Shown one piece after another: positions 1 through 7,458 of a stretch of DNA of 55,151 nucleotides. Within the stretch, counting starts at the first letter, position 1. Each line of letters begins with the position of its first letter. The position numbers were made by a program, and so were the translations under genes. The notes below the pieces were generated by a model that did not search any database, had not been told where the DNA came from, and saw only the letters and a list, made by a program, of their open reading frames with translations. Source of the DNA: Candidatus Caldisaccharidevorator malaysiensis (GTDB lineage: Bacteria > Armatimonadota > Fervidibacteria > Fervidibacterales > Fervidibacteraceae); NCBI GenBank assembly GCA_025057575.1, contig JANXBO010000003.1:1-55151 (forward strand). The letters run 5' to 3'.

Positions 1-29
1 ATGCCCGTTTAGTTACCTCTGCCGCTAAG

Positions 30-115
30 GGAGCCGTCTGCTTGGCATAAGGCTTTAGGGTTTTTGGCGCTTGTCAGTTACCTCCGGGCAGCACAACGGG
101 GGACTGTGGGGCTCC
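30..115 (+). other. candidate structured leader RNA
   Basis: The stretch ahead of the first prepilin gene can fold as a compact three-way junction. GGAGCC at 30-35 pairs with GGCTCC at 110-115. Inside it CTGCTTGG (38-45) pairs with CCGGGCAG (84-91) using two G-U pairs, and CACA (92-95) pairs with TGTG (105-108). The helices abut with two, zero and one unpaired bases between them. I do not recognise a known riboswitch consensus. Nothing coding is visible in 1-230. The fold was found by eye only, so chance pairing is possible. Confidence 0.25.
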
Positions 116-230
116 GTATAAGTCAATAAAAGCCATACAACATATCAATTTTGGCCTCTACTTTTTAAGGGAAGTTGATCTCAATAACAGGAGAATAGGT
201 GTCAAGACATTTATTGAGGAGGTGTCGTTG

Positions 231-1094
231 ATGGAACGGACGGGCGCTTTGGGTCGGACCCCTAAGATGGGTCAGAGTGGCTTCACCCTGATTGAACTTT
301 TAGTGGTGATCGCCATCATTTCCATCTTAGCGGCAATTCTGTTTCCGGTCTTCAGCGAAGCAAGGGATAAGGCGCGGGCTGCGAGTTGCGCCAGCAATAT
401 GCGGAACATTGGAATGGCGATGCTGCAGTATGCCCAGGATTACGACGAGAGGTTGACAGGCTGGGCATTCTTCCCGACCGGGCAATCAGGATGCGGGGGA
501 GGTATTACTTGGTGGTTTCATCATCTGTGGCATCCCTACACGAAAAACTCCCAAATCTGGCTCTGCCCGAGCCGACAGTGGAACCAAGGAGTCAACCCGG
601 AGAAGAGTTACGAGCGAGCGGGGCAGCGGTACACTGTCTGTCCTTTCTGGACGAGAGATCCAGCGCCTTTGCCGCCGGCGTTGAGGTATGGAACGGATTA
701 CGGCTTCAACTGTGCGGGATGGGGCTGTCTATGCGCCCAAAGGTCCATTGCTGAGATCCGGAGGGTCAGTGAAATGTATGCGGTGGCAGAGAGCGCTTGG
801 GGCTGTTCCCGTCCCCATCTAAACCTTTTTGAATACGGCAACTCGGTTTCCTGGATGGATCCCAACCTGAAGTTTGGAGCCTGTGGAACAGACCCCTTTG
901 AGGTGCATCAGTTGGGGGTATACCTGACCTACTTTGATGGGCACGCCAAATGGATGAAAAGTTCCCGATTCTGGGCAGGACCTCCGAGTCCCGCTTGGGG
1001 AGGGAGAGGAGCCCGGGGAAGCACGGGTTGGTGGAAGATCCGAATGTACCTTCCTTGGGCAAATGCCGATGAGTATCCCCCTGACTGGAGGTAA
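231..1094 (+). CDS. prepilin-type pseudopilin with H-X9-DG tail
   Basis: Secreted or surface protein of the type IV pilin/pseudopilin class (DUF1559-like). After a short basic leader comes the type III signal: a Gly, then [19 protein letters not shown], the prepilin-peptidase cleavage site with the conserved Glu at +5 of the mature protein and the hydrophobic stem helix. The C-terminal half carries H-X9-DG (His near residue 226 and DGHAKW), typical of large pseudopilin families in Planctomycetes and Armatimonadota. ATG at 231 is preferred over GTG at 222 because AGGAGG at 217-222 sits 8 nt before the ATG and overlaps the GTG. It is followed within 6 nt by a tiny membrane-protein gene, so an operon is likely. 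The cargo or partner is unknown. A second member lies at 51324-52034. Confidence 0.85.
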   Translation: MERTGALGRTPKMGQSGFTLIELLVVIAIISILAAILFPVFSEARDKARAASCASNMRNIGMAMLQYAQDYDERLTGWAFFPTGQSGCGGGITWWFHHLWHPYTKNSQIWLCPSRQWNQGVNPEKSYERAGQRYTVCPFWTRDPAPLPPALRYGTDYGFNCAGWGCLCAQRSIAEIRRVSEMYAVAESAWGCSRPHLNLFEYGNSVSWMDPNLKFGACGTDPFEVHQLGVYLTYFDGHAKWMKSSRFWAGPPSPAWGGRGARGSTGWWKIRMYLPWANADEYPPDWR

Positions 1095-1100
1095 GGGAAA

Positions 1101-1292
1101 GTGAAAGACCGATCGCGCCAATGGGTCATTGCGGCACTCGCCGTCTTGGTCATCATCCTCTGCGGAGCCATCGTCTTTACGTTCTGGCAACGGGGAAGAC
1201 CCTTACCCCGACCGACTCAGCCCGATGTGGGACAGATGCAAAAGGGTATGATGGAGCAGATGCAGAGGATGCGGGGCGGGATGGGTCAGTGA
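1101..1292 (+). CDS. small single-pass membrane protein
   Basis: A 63-residue protein with GTG start, unrecognised. It has a basic N-terminus, one transmembrane segment at about residues 8-28 (WVIAALAVLVIILCGAIVF), and a short cytoplasmic or periplasmic tail ending in a Met/Gln/Arg/Gly-rich stretch (MQKGMMEQMQRMRGGMGQ). It starts 6 nt after the stop of the prepilin-like gene, with the purine-rich GGAGGTAAGGG as ribosome site, so co-expression with it is likely. The function is unknown; an accessory role in pilin assembly is only a guess. Confidence 0.6.
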   Translation: MKDRSRQWVIAALAVLVIILCGAIVFTFWQRGRPLPRPTQPDVGQMQKGMMEQMQRMRGGMGQ

Positions 1293-1333
1293 TCCCAAAA
1301 TCCATCCCACAATGATTAGATGAGGAAAGGCTG

Positions 1334-1621
1334 ATGAAAAAGATAGGGCAGATGCAGGTTTCGCCTCTTTTGGCGGGTCTTGTGATCGGTGGGCTTTTAC
1401 TGGTGATCGGGGTGATTTACTATCAGCAGTTGACGAAGACGATGCCTCGCCCCGGGACTCCGACACCGATGAGCGAGGTCCTTAAGCCCGGCGCCGGTCC
1501 TTTAAAGCCGCCCGGTGAAGGGGCAGGTCCTGGTGCCGCCGAATCGCCCCCTATAGGGACTGAAGTGAAGCCTCCCGTCGGGACTGAGGTGAAACCTCCG
1601 AAAGATCCGAAAGACAGGTAA
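1334..1621 (+). CDS. small membrane protein with Pro-rich tail
   Basis: A 95-residue unrecognised protein. One transmembrane helix at about residues 12-30 (LLAGLVIGGLLLVIGVIYY) is followed by a proline- and glycine-rich tail containing a tandem repeat of the type GTEVKPP. ATG at 1334 has GAGGAAAGG just upstream. It is third in line behind the prepilin-like gene and another tiny membrane protein (41-nt gap), all on the plus strand. The layout suggests a small anchor with an extended periplasmic arm. The next gene is convergent at 1722; the 100 bp between shows no clear terminator. Confidence 0.55.
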   Translation: MKKIGQMQVSPLLAGLVIGGLLLVIGVIYYQQLTKTMPRPGTPTPMSEVLKPGAGPLKPPGEGAGPGAAESPPIGTEVKPPVGTEVKPPKDPKDR

Positions 1622-1721
1622 CAGATTGGCTCCTCAACGATTCCGGTCTCATCAGGTTGGCAGGGAGCAGGCTGCTAACTCCGACCGCAAAGAGCACGGT
1701 GCAGGAGGGCTTACTACTTAC

Positions 1722-2483
1722 TCATCGGCGGATGGCATTTCCCTGCAGCCCGAGGCGCTCCCTCATCTTGGTGGCATCTTCCCACATCCCCACATTGTTG
1801 AAAAGGCAGTAGACAGTAGAGGCGTTGTGGAACCAGGATGAGAGTTGGGAGAGGTCGGAGTCGGTGAAGCGGTAGCGGTAGCCGGTGATCCCGTGAAGGC
1901 GAAAGTAGCGGGTTGGGGTAGACAGCAAAGGGGAGCGGTAAGGACCAAAGGGATCGCCGGCAGGGAGAAGGTGCAATTCCCTGCAAAGCGCTTCTATCTG
2001 ATCCGCTGACCAATCCCCTCGGGGTTCCCAAGCAATAACCATCCTTGATTGTTGCAGGATGGGTATCAATTTTCGGAGCCGATCCAGGTTTTCCTGTTGG
2101 GGACGGAACGATGAGGGGGTCTGAATAAGGATGATCGGGGACCGGAGAATTTGGGCGATGGCGACGGTTTCGTCCCAGGCCCGTAAGACCGTGTCCGTCA
2201 ATTGGAGATGACCGGCTTCCCTTTTCTCTTTGTCGCTTAAGGGCTTTTTCAGTCGTCGGTAGGTGGGGCTGGTAGGCGGGTGGGTAATGAGTTGCCAGGC
2301 TTTGACGGTGAAGAGGAAATCGTCAGGCGCCTCCACGCGCCACCGCTTGACGGTCTCCTTTTGGGGTGGTTGGTAGAAAGTCTGCTGGATCTCTACGACT
2401 GGAAACTGCCGGTAGTATTGACTTCTTTTGACCGGAAACCCGCAGCAGCCGATCAGAACCCTTTGTTGTCTAACTTGGCTCAT
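1722..2483 (-). CDS. DUF72 family protein (YecE-like)
   Basis: Member of the DUF72/YecE TIM-barrel family, whose biochemical role is not established. Seen here are the N-terminal strand with IGCCGFP, the aromatic segment FYQPPQKETVKRW and DFLFTVKAWQLITHP, then ILIQTPSSF and the C-terminal VIAWEPRGDWS and YFRLHG segments, in the order found in this family. Length (about 253 aa) is normal. ATG at 2483 is chosen; a TTG at 2501 is possible. Neither has a good ribosome site. It is divergent from argH, with about 118 bp between the starts. Confidence 0.8.
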   Translation of the reverse strand: MSQVRQQRVLIGCCGFPVKRSQYYRQFPVVEIQQTFYQPPQKETVKRWRVEAPDDFLFTVKAWQLITHPPTSPTYRRLKKPLSDKEKREAGHLQLTDTVLRAWDETVAIAQILRSPIILIQTPSSFRPQQENLDRLRKLIPILQQSRMVIAWEPRGDWSADQIEALCRELHLLPAGDPFGPYRSPLLSTPTRYFRLHGITGYRYRFTDSDLSQLSSWFHNASTVYCLFNNVGMWEDATKMRERLGLQGNAIRR

Positions 2484-2601
2484 ATCATTTTTAAGTGTCA
2501 ACGATCAATGTGGACTCCTTTTGATCTCCGTTGACCTCGGTGGCAGACAGAGATGATGGTAGGTAAGATGAAAGAACTTATCGTTATGGAGGAAGAGAGC
2601 A

Positions 2602-4062
2602 ATGACCAAATGGCACCAGCAAGAGTTTGTATGGGAAGGTGTCTTCCGCAAAAGTTTGGACCCAAGGGCTTTGGCTTTCTCTGCCAGTTTTCCGATTGAC
2701 AAAAAAATGTGGAGGGAGGACCTCATCGCCTCCCTTGCTCATGCTTTGATGCTCCAGGAGACCGGGATCGTTGACCCCGAGACGGGTCATCAGTTGATTA
2801 AGGGGCTGATCAGCATTTACCAGGACATAGAAAGGGGTCATCTCCAACTAATTGGTGAGTATGAGGACATTCACAGTTTCGTTGAAGCGCAATTGATAAG
2901 CCGGATCGGGGAGGCAGGCGGTTCGCTGCACACAGGGCGCAGTCGCAACGACCAGGTCGTTACTGACTTTCGTTTATGGTGCCGATCGGTCCTGAAGGAT
3001 TTGAGTCAGGATGTGTTAGATCTTCAGACGGTTCTCTTCAATCGGGCACGGGAAGAGACCGAAACGATTCTGCCCGGATACACCCATCTTCAGCACGCTC
3101 AGCCAGTTACTTTAGCCCATCATTTGCTCGCTCACTTTTGGGCGTTTGAGCGAGACCAGGAGCGACTGAAAAGCCTCCTGCCCCGCATCAACCGATCCCC
3201 TCTGGGTGGGGCAGCCCTTGCGGGAACAGGATTGCCCATTGATCCAGCGCTAACGGCAAAACTGTTGGGATTTGCCACGACGGCAGAAAACAGTATGGAT
3301 GCCGTCAGCGATCGGGATTTTGCTGCGGAAATGATTTTTGTCTGCTCCCTTATCGGTGTTCATTTGTCCCGCCTGGCTTCGGAACTGATCTTGTGGGCGA
3401 CACCCGAATTTGGCTTCGTGACCATAGATGAATCTTGGTCTACCGGATCGTCCTTAATGCCCCAAAAAAGAAATCCCGATATGGCGGAACATATCCGAGG
3501 TAGGTCGGCAAAAGTCATCGGGCGGTTGAGCCAAATCGTAAGCCTCCTGAGAGGCTTGCCCCTTACCTACAACAGCGATCTTCAAGAGGACAAGGAAGCG
3601 ACCTTTGATAGCGTGGAGACGGTCCGAGGATGCCTGATGGTCGCAACCCATTTGATGGCGACCGTTGCCTTTCATCGGGACAGGATGAGACAGGCGGTGG
3701 AGGGTGACTGGACGGCAGCAACGGACTTAGCGGACTATCTGGTGCGCAAAGGGGTCCCTTTTCGGAAAGCCCACCGGATCGTCGGTCGGCTCGTCGCGGA
3801 TGTTCAGGAAAAAGGAATGCGTTTGGAGGACCTGTCGGTGGCGGACTTCGTTCGCTACCATCCCGACTTTGACGAGGGCGTTATGGAGTGGCTCCGCCCA
3901 GAGAAAAGGGTGCGGGATCGGGTGAACCTATCGGGTCCATCGCCCGAGGCGGTGGCGGTCCAATTGAGAAAAGGACACGCTGCGCTGAAAAAAACCCAAA
4001 GTTGGCTGAAAAAGTTTCCCGACATCGCCCCAACCCTTAAGTCGCTACTTTCGGCGTCTTAA
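2602..4062 (+). CDS. argH: argininosuccinate lyase
   Basis: Catalyses the last step of arginine synthesis, cleaving argininosuccinate to arginine and fumarate, in the cytoplasm as a homotetramer. The fumarase/aspartase-superfamily signature GSSLMPQKRNPD is intact near residues 285-296. The conserved segments HTGRSRNDQV (substrate binding), YTHLQHAQPVT (with the catalytic His) and the C-terminal LSGPSPEAV are also present. At 486 aa it is slightly longer than the usual 455-470. ATG at 2602 follows GGAGGAAGAG with good spacing. Its last 18 bases overlap the end of the convergent glycosyltransferase gene. No other arg genes are nearby. Confidence 0.95.
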   Translation: MTKWHQQEFVWEGVFRKSLDPRALAFSASFPIDKKMWREDLIASLAHALMLQETGIVDPETGHQLIKGLISIYQDIERGHLQLIGEYEDIHSFVEAQLISRIGEAGGSLHTGRSRNDQVVTDFRLWCRSVLKDLSQDVLDLQTVLFNRAREETETILPGYTHLQHAQPVTLAHHLLAHFWAFERDQERLKSLLPRINRSPLGGAALAGTGLPIDPALTAKLLGFATTAENSMDAVSDRDFAAEMIFVCSLIGVHLSRLASELILWATPEFGFVTIDESWSTGSSLMPQKRNPDMAEHIRGRSAKVIGRLSQIVSLLRGLPLTYNSDLQEDKEATFDSVETVRGCLMVATHLMATVAFHRDRMRQAVEGDWTAATDLADYLVRKGVPFRKAHRIVGRLVADVQEKGMRLEDLSVADFVRYHPDFDEGVMEWLRPEKRVRDRVNLSGPSPEAVAVQLRKGHAALKKTQSWLKKFPDIAPTLKSLLSAS

Positions 4063-4764
4063 CAGAAAGTAGGGGAGAACCCAACGGATAATGTCCCACA
4101 GTTGCCGGGCTCGGTGAAGAAAGCCTGCTGGGGTGCGACCCAGACGGCGGTGGGTAACGGGTAAGGGGACTTCCAAGAGGCGGAAACCCGCTTGAAGGGC
4201 ACTGATGGTCATCGCCGTCTCCACTGCATAACCGTCAGCAAGAGGGATGATGGCGAGGACTTCCCTCTTGACCGCCCTTTGACCCGATAGGGGCATTGCA
4301 AGGGTCCGTCCTGTCCATAAGCGCACGAGAAGCGCAGCGAACTTTCGGACCAGACCAAATCCGCCGGCAGGATCGGAAGGGGGTGAGGCGATTGTTAAAT
4401 CGGCTTCGTCGTTGAGAACCGGCACGACTAAGGACCAAAAGGTCGCTGCCGATTGACCGACATCGGCATCGCAAAAAAGAAGGATGTGTCCCTTCGCAAA
4501 AGAGAGACCCGTCTTTAAAGCGGCTCCTTTTCCTTTTCGGTAGGGATGCTGGATGACTCGGTCCGCTAAGGGCTGAGCCCTTTTTGCGGTGCCGTCGCAA
4601 GATCCGTCGTCCACGACGATCACTTCAGTGGTCAGTTGTCCTGCCCGCTCGCTCAGTCGCTGCACCATCGTGCGCACGGCTTTGAGGGTCTCTTCTATCC
4701 GATCGGCTTCGTTATAAGCAGGAATGACGATAGAAAGGGTCCGATCGGGCACCTTCATATTCAT
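4045..4764 (-). CDS. family 2 glycosyltransferase
   Basis: GT-A fold glycosyltransferase of family 2, related to the dolichyl-phosphate / polyprenyl-phosphate hexose synthases. The N-terminal LSIVIPAYNEADRIEETL is the nucleotide-sugar site. EVIVVDDGSCDGT follows, and FCDADVG carries the metal-binding DxD. A basic/hydrophobic C-terminus (WVLPYFLLRRRK) may touch the membrane but there is no clear transmembrane anchor. At 239 aa it is a minimal catalytic domain. It lies 26 bp downstream of a Gfo/Idh oxidoreductase and is probably the last gene of the minus-strand operon that includes the selenoprotein. The acceptor and sugar cannot be told from the sequence. Confidence 0.85.
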   Translation of the reverse strand: MNMKVPDRTLSIVIPAYNEADRIEETLKAVRTMVQRLSERAGQLTTEVIVVDDGSCDGTAKRAQPLADRVIQHPYRKGKGAALKTGLSFAKGHILLFCDADVGQSAATFWSLVVPVLNDEADLTIASPPSDPAGGFGLVRKFAALLVRLWTGRTLAMPLSGQRAVKREVLAIIPLADGYAVETAMTISALQAGFRLLEVPLPVTHRRLGRTPAGFLHRARQLWDIIRWVLPYFLLRRRK

Positions 4765-4790
4765 AGACTTGCGTCCACAAAGACAAAAGG

Positions 4791-5930
4791 TCAGGGGAGG
4801 GTGGATGAGAGCGACTGCACCGATCCGGTTTCGGCGGAAAGGAGGGCTTTTTCCATTATCTCCACTATGTGACGGGCAGACGCCACGCTGATCGGGGATC
4901 GGTCTTTTGTGGTAAGGAGATGGCGAAGGTGCTGGACAACGAGAACGCCCCAGGGGAGGCGGTCGGTTCGTTTGAATTCGTCAGGTAGGGGAAGAGGTTG
5001 CCATCGTCCCTCGTTCACTGTCTCTCGGGCAATCCAGATCTCGTCGGACCAAAGGTCGGCGGTCAGACCACCTTGACTGCCGTAAAACTCATAACCCGGA
5101 CCTCTTCGGTAGGGAATGCAAAAAGAGGCGTCCAAAGTGGCAAAACAGCCCTCACCAAAGTCAAGGAGAAGGGCGCAGTTGTCGTTGGTCGTGATCTTCA
5201 AGGTGTAAGGGGTAAATCCGGGGTCGGTCACTTTGGAGATGGTCCGTTCGGCGATCGCGATGCCCGCAAAAGCAGCGACTCTCTTGACAGGACCCAGGAT
5301 GTAGGTCAGGCAAGTCAAAGCGTAGACGCCCATATCATAAAGTGGTGCACACGGACCGGCGGTCTCTTTGCGATAGTATTGACCGGTGTCGGTGGCGAAG
5401 GTGCCCCGCTCGGGACCTCCGTGGCTACTGTGGGCGCGAACAAAGGTGACTTTACCGATCACTTGCTCTCTGAGAATCTTTCGGAGAAACTGAACGGGAG
5501 GTAAAAGAGGCATCACGGGAGCACAGAGGAGATGGACCTTTCTTTGCTCTGCCAGTTCGCCCAGTTCATCGGCTTCTCTTAACGATAAGGTCAGTGGCTT
5601 TTCCGAATAACAGTGGCGTCCCGACTGCAACACCTGGCGCACAATGGCGGCGTGGGTAAGGAGCGGGGTCAAGACGAAAACGAAGTCGCTTTCATCTTTT
5701 TCCAACATTTGGGATAGGTCCGAGTAAAAAGTGTCCGCACCGAAGGTTTCTTGAGCCCACTGGGCTCGCTCCGCAACGATGTCGCAGACTGCTGTCAGTC
5801 GGATTCCCCGATCTGGGGCATTGAGACCGGGTAGATAGGACTTTCGGGCGACATCGCCCGTGCCGATGACGGCGACTTTGATCGGCTGATCCGGCGCTTG
5901 GGGAGGGGTCTGCTGGTTCGGTGGGTTCAT
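4791..5930 (-). CDS. Gfo/Idh/MocA family oxidoreductase
   Basis: NAD(P)-dependent sugar or inositol dehydrogenase-like enzyme. A Rossmann domain begins at about residue 17 (VAVIGTGDVARKSYLPGL) and carries the family EKP motif (CYSEKPLTLS), whose Lys is the usual proton-relay residue. A C-terminal alpha/beta substrate domain follows, containing YDMGVYALT. Length 379 aa is normal. The ATG overlaps the stop of the upstream selenoprotein gene by ATGA (5927-5930), so translation is probably coupled. This supports ribosomes reading through the TGA in that gene. The true substrate is unknown. Confidence 0.85.
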   Translation of the reverse strand: MNPPNQQTPPQAPDQPIKVAVIGTGDVARKSYLPGLNAPDRGIRLTAVCDIVAERAQWAQETFGADTFYSDLSQMLEKDESDFVFVLTPLLTHAAIVRQVLQSGRHCYSEKPLTLSLREADELGELAEQRKVHLLCAPVMPLLPPVQFLRKILREQVIGKVTFVRAHSSHGGPERGTFATDTGQYYRKETAGPCAPLYDMGVYALTCLTYILGPVKRVAAFAGIAIAERTISKVTDPGFTPYTLKITTNDNCALLLDFGEGCFATLDASFCIPYRRGPGYEFYGSQGGLTADLWSDEIWIARETVNEGRWQPLPLPDEFKRTDRLPWGVLVVQHLRHLLTTKDRSPISVASARHIVEIMEKALLSAETGSVQSLSSTLP

Positions 5931-7087
5931 TTCAAGATAGCCTGGACCGCTTCGTCCAGCGCCTCCAAGTCGGCGCCGAGAATGACCGAGTGAATCTTAC
6001 CGTCCTGAGTCACGACGACCGTTGTGGGCACTCCCCGCACGCCAAACTTCTTGTCCGTCCCCTTCTTGTCGTCAACGAGAATGGGATAAGTCAGTTTATG
6101 CTTCTGAGCGAACTGTTGGGCTCGTTCAAAGGGATCGCCTTCTGCCCAGAGGGCGATGCCGATCACCTGCAGCCCTTTGCCTCGGTATTTTTGCCAGATT
6201 TCTCTTTCTAAACGCGGAGCCTCCGCGTTACACGGTCCTCACCAATGAGCAAAAAAGTTGATGACGACAGGTTTACCCTTGAAGTCCGAAAGGCTCACCG
6301 TCTTGCCGGAAAGGTCAGGAAGTTGGAAATCCGGTGCTGCTTTTCCTTCCAGAGGAGTGGGTTGTTTTTCCTTGGGCTTTTCGGCGACCTGGGCTTTGGG
6401 GGGCGGTTTAAAGACAAAGTCTGTTTTCTTGAAGGGAGGGTTGGGAATCATAGCGGAGAATGTTTCCGTGACGATCAACTGTCCGCCCAACGGTCCCGAG
6501 GAGTCCGTGATAACGGTCCTGTTGCGCCAAATCAGATAATCCTTCTGCCCGATCCACAGGCTTTGGCTTCCCTGCGGTGTTTGGAAGGAGATCACGAAGC
6601 AGGGCTTACCGTTCAAAAGTTCTTTCTTCGCCAGTTTGGGGCTCTTGGCGATCTTGCGCCAAGGGGTGCCGGCAAACAGGGAAACCTCGTCAACGGACAC
6701 TTCCCTGCCGGAAACTAAAGGGCTGTTCTTCAAGGTCTCGGCGAGGGTCTTTGCTGCGGGGGTCTTGCGAACGGTGGTGTCAGCCTGAACGAACAAAGTC
6801 TGACCGTCACAGACGACCGCCATCTCTTTTGGACCAGCAAGAGGACCGCCCCCTCCCTTCCAGGTCGCTTTCATCAGATTCGGTCGGGCGTAGAGGGCTT
6901 GGTGCTGCTGCGTCACTTTCGTCCGAAGTGCTATTCCCGACGACTCTACCACGATGGTGGACTGCACTCTTAAGGATTTGAAATTGGCATACCGCTTGGC
7001 GACCTGGTCCAAAATTTGCTCTGCTGTCTGGGCAGATATTGGGGTCACTCCAAAAAGGACCCCCACCAGCACCATTAGCCATCTCAT
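5927..7087 (-). CDS. candidate selenoprotein: LolA-like domain fused to Sec-TlpA redoxin
   Basis: One frame of 386 codons with a single internal TGA at 6241-6239 (codon 283). Residues 1-19 form a signal peptide ending PISA. Residues about 20-235 resemble the LolA/DUF2092 outer-membrane lipoprotein-carrier fold (AEQILDQVAKRYANFKSLRV, with later TETFSAMIPNPPF). A Pro/Lys linker follows, then a TlpA/AhpC-type redoxin from about 245: GKAAPDFQLPDLSG, VVINFFAHW, TGA, GPC, NAEAP, then YPILVDD, and GVRGVPTTVVV with the conserved cis-Pro. TGA replaces the first Cys of CGPC, giving UGPC. A hairpin downstream fits a bacterial SECIS. The protein would be a periplasmic thiol/selenol oxidoreductase. It lies 68 bp after a MoaD-like gene and overlaps a Gfo/Idh gene by ATGA. 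The alternative is a Cys-to-stop pseudogene, but the downstream frame, cis-Pro loop and coupling are all intact. Confidence 0.8.
6211..6241 (-). promoter_or_regulatory. putative bacterial SECIS element
   Basis: Immediately 3' of the TGA (6241-6239), after GGACCGTGT, is a perfect 7-bp hairpin: AACGCGG (6229-6223), loop AGGCT (6222-6218), CCGCGTT (6217-6211). The loop starts 16 nt after the TGA and has a G as its second base (GG at loop positions 2-3). As I recall the bacterial SECIS search model, the apical loop lies about 16-37 nt from the UGA, with a G in its first two bases. An unpaired U (6230) flanks the stem. The hairpin lies inside coding sequence and still encodes a sensible NAEAPRL segment. 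Confidence 0.65.
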
Positions 7088-7155
7088 CGTCTACTCCTCC
7101 TCACCCCTGTATTATGAACTATCGGAGAAAAAAGGTTTCTTACCAGGGGCAGAGG

Positions 7156-7407
7156 CTAAGAAGAGGCGCCACCGGCAAGGGGCGGAAAGAAACTGACCAC
7201 ATCCCCGTCTTTGACGGTTTTTCCTCGGTGCCCTTCCTGGTCGTTGATCAAAATGACGGCACCCAAATCGCCGATCCCCAGTTTCTCAGCGATGTCGCCG
7301 ACCGTTGCCCCCTCCGGCAGTTCTATCTGGATCGGCATTTTTCGTTTATCCTCTGGAAGTCGGTCCACTAACGAACCGAACAGTTTCACCTTCACCGTCA
7401 TCGTCAT
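7156..7407 (-). CDS. MoaD/ThiS-like sulfur carrier with GG-ASS tail
   Basis: An 83-residue beta-grasp (ubiquitin-like) protein. It shows the family pattern: VKVKLFGSLVDRLP at the N-terminus, LPEGATVGDIAEKLGI, VILINDQ, then the DGDVVSFFPPLAGG end. MoaD and ThiS normally terminate exactly at Gly-Gly, the residue that is adenylated and thiocarboxylated. Here three residues (Ala-Ser-Ser) follow, so the carrier would need trimming, as in JAMM-protease-processed carriers, or acts differently. It is the likely first gene of the operon leading into the redoxin selenoprotein (68-bp gap) and is divergent from the kinase gene. No MoeB/ThiF, MoaE or JAMM gene is in the window. A second ATG two codons in is also possible. 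Confidence 0.8.
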   Translation of the reverse strand: MTMTVKVKLFGSLVDRLPEDKRKMPIQIELPEGATVGDIAEKLGIGDLGAVILINDQEGHRGKTVKDGDVVSFFPPLAGGASS

Positions 7408-7458
7408 CCCTCCGCAACAATTTTAAAGGGATGGCATAAGAAAAATGGAGACGGGGAG

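Noticed and set aside
819-1190. Antisense frames over the first prepilin gene
   Set aside because: They are shadows of the plus-strand gene with no motif or start signal.
5927-6166. Separate 79-residue redoxin gene
   Set aside because: It is the 3' half of the same frame as 6242-7087, separated only by the TGA and the residues GPC...GLQ; it lacks the front of the thioredoxin fold and a ribosome site.
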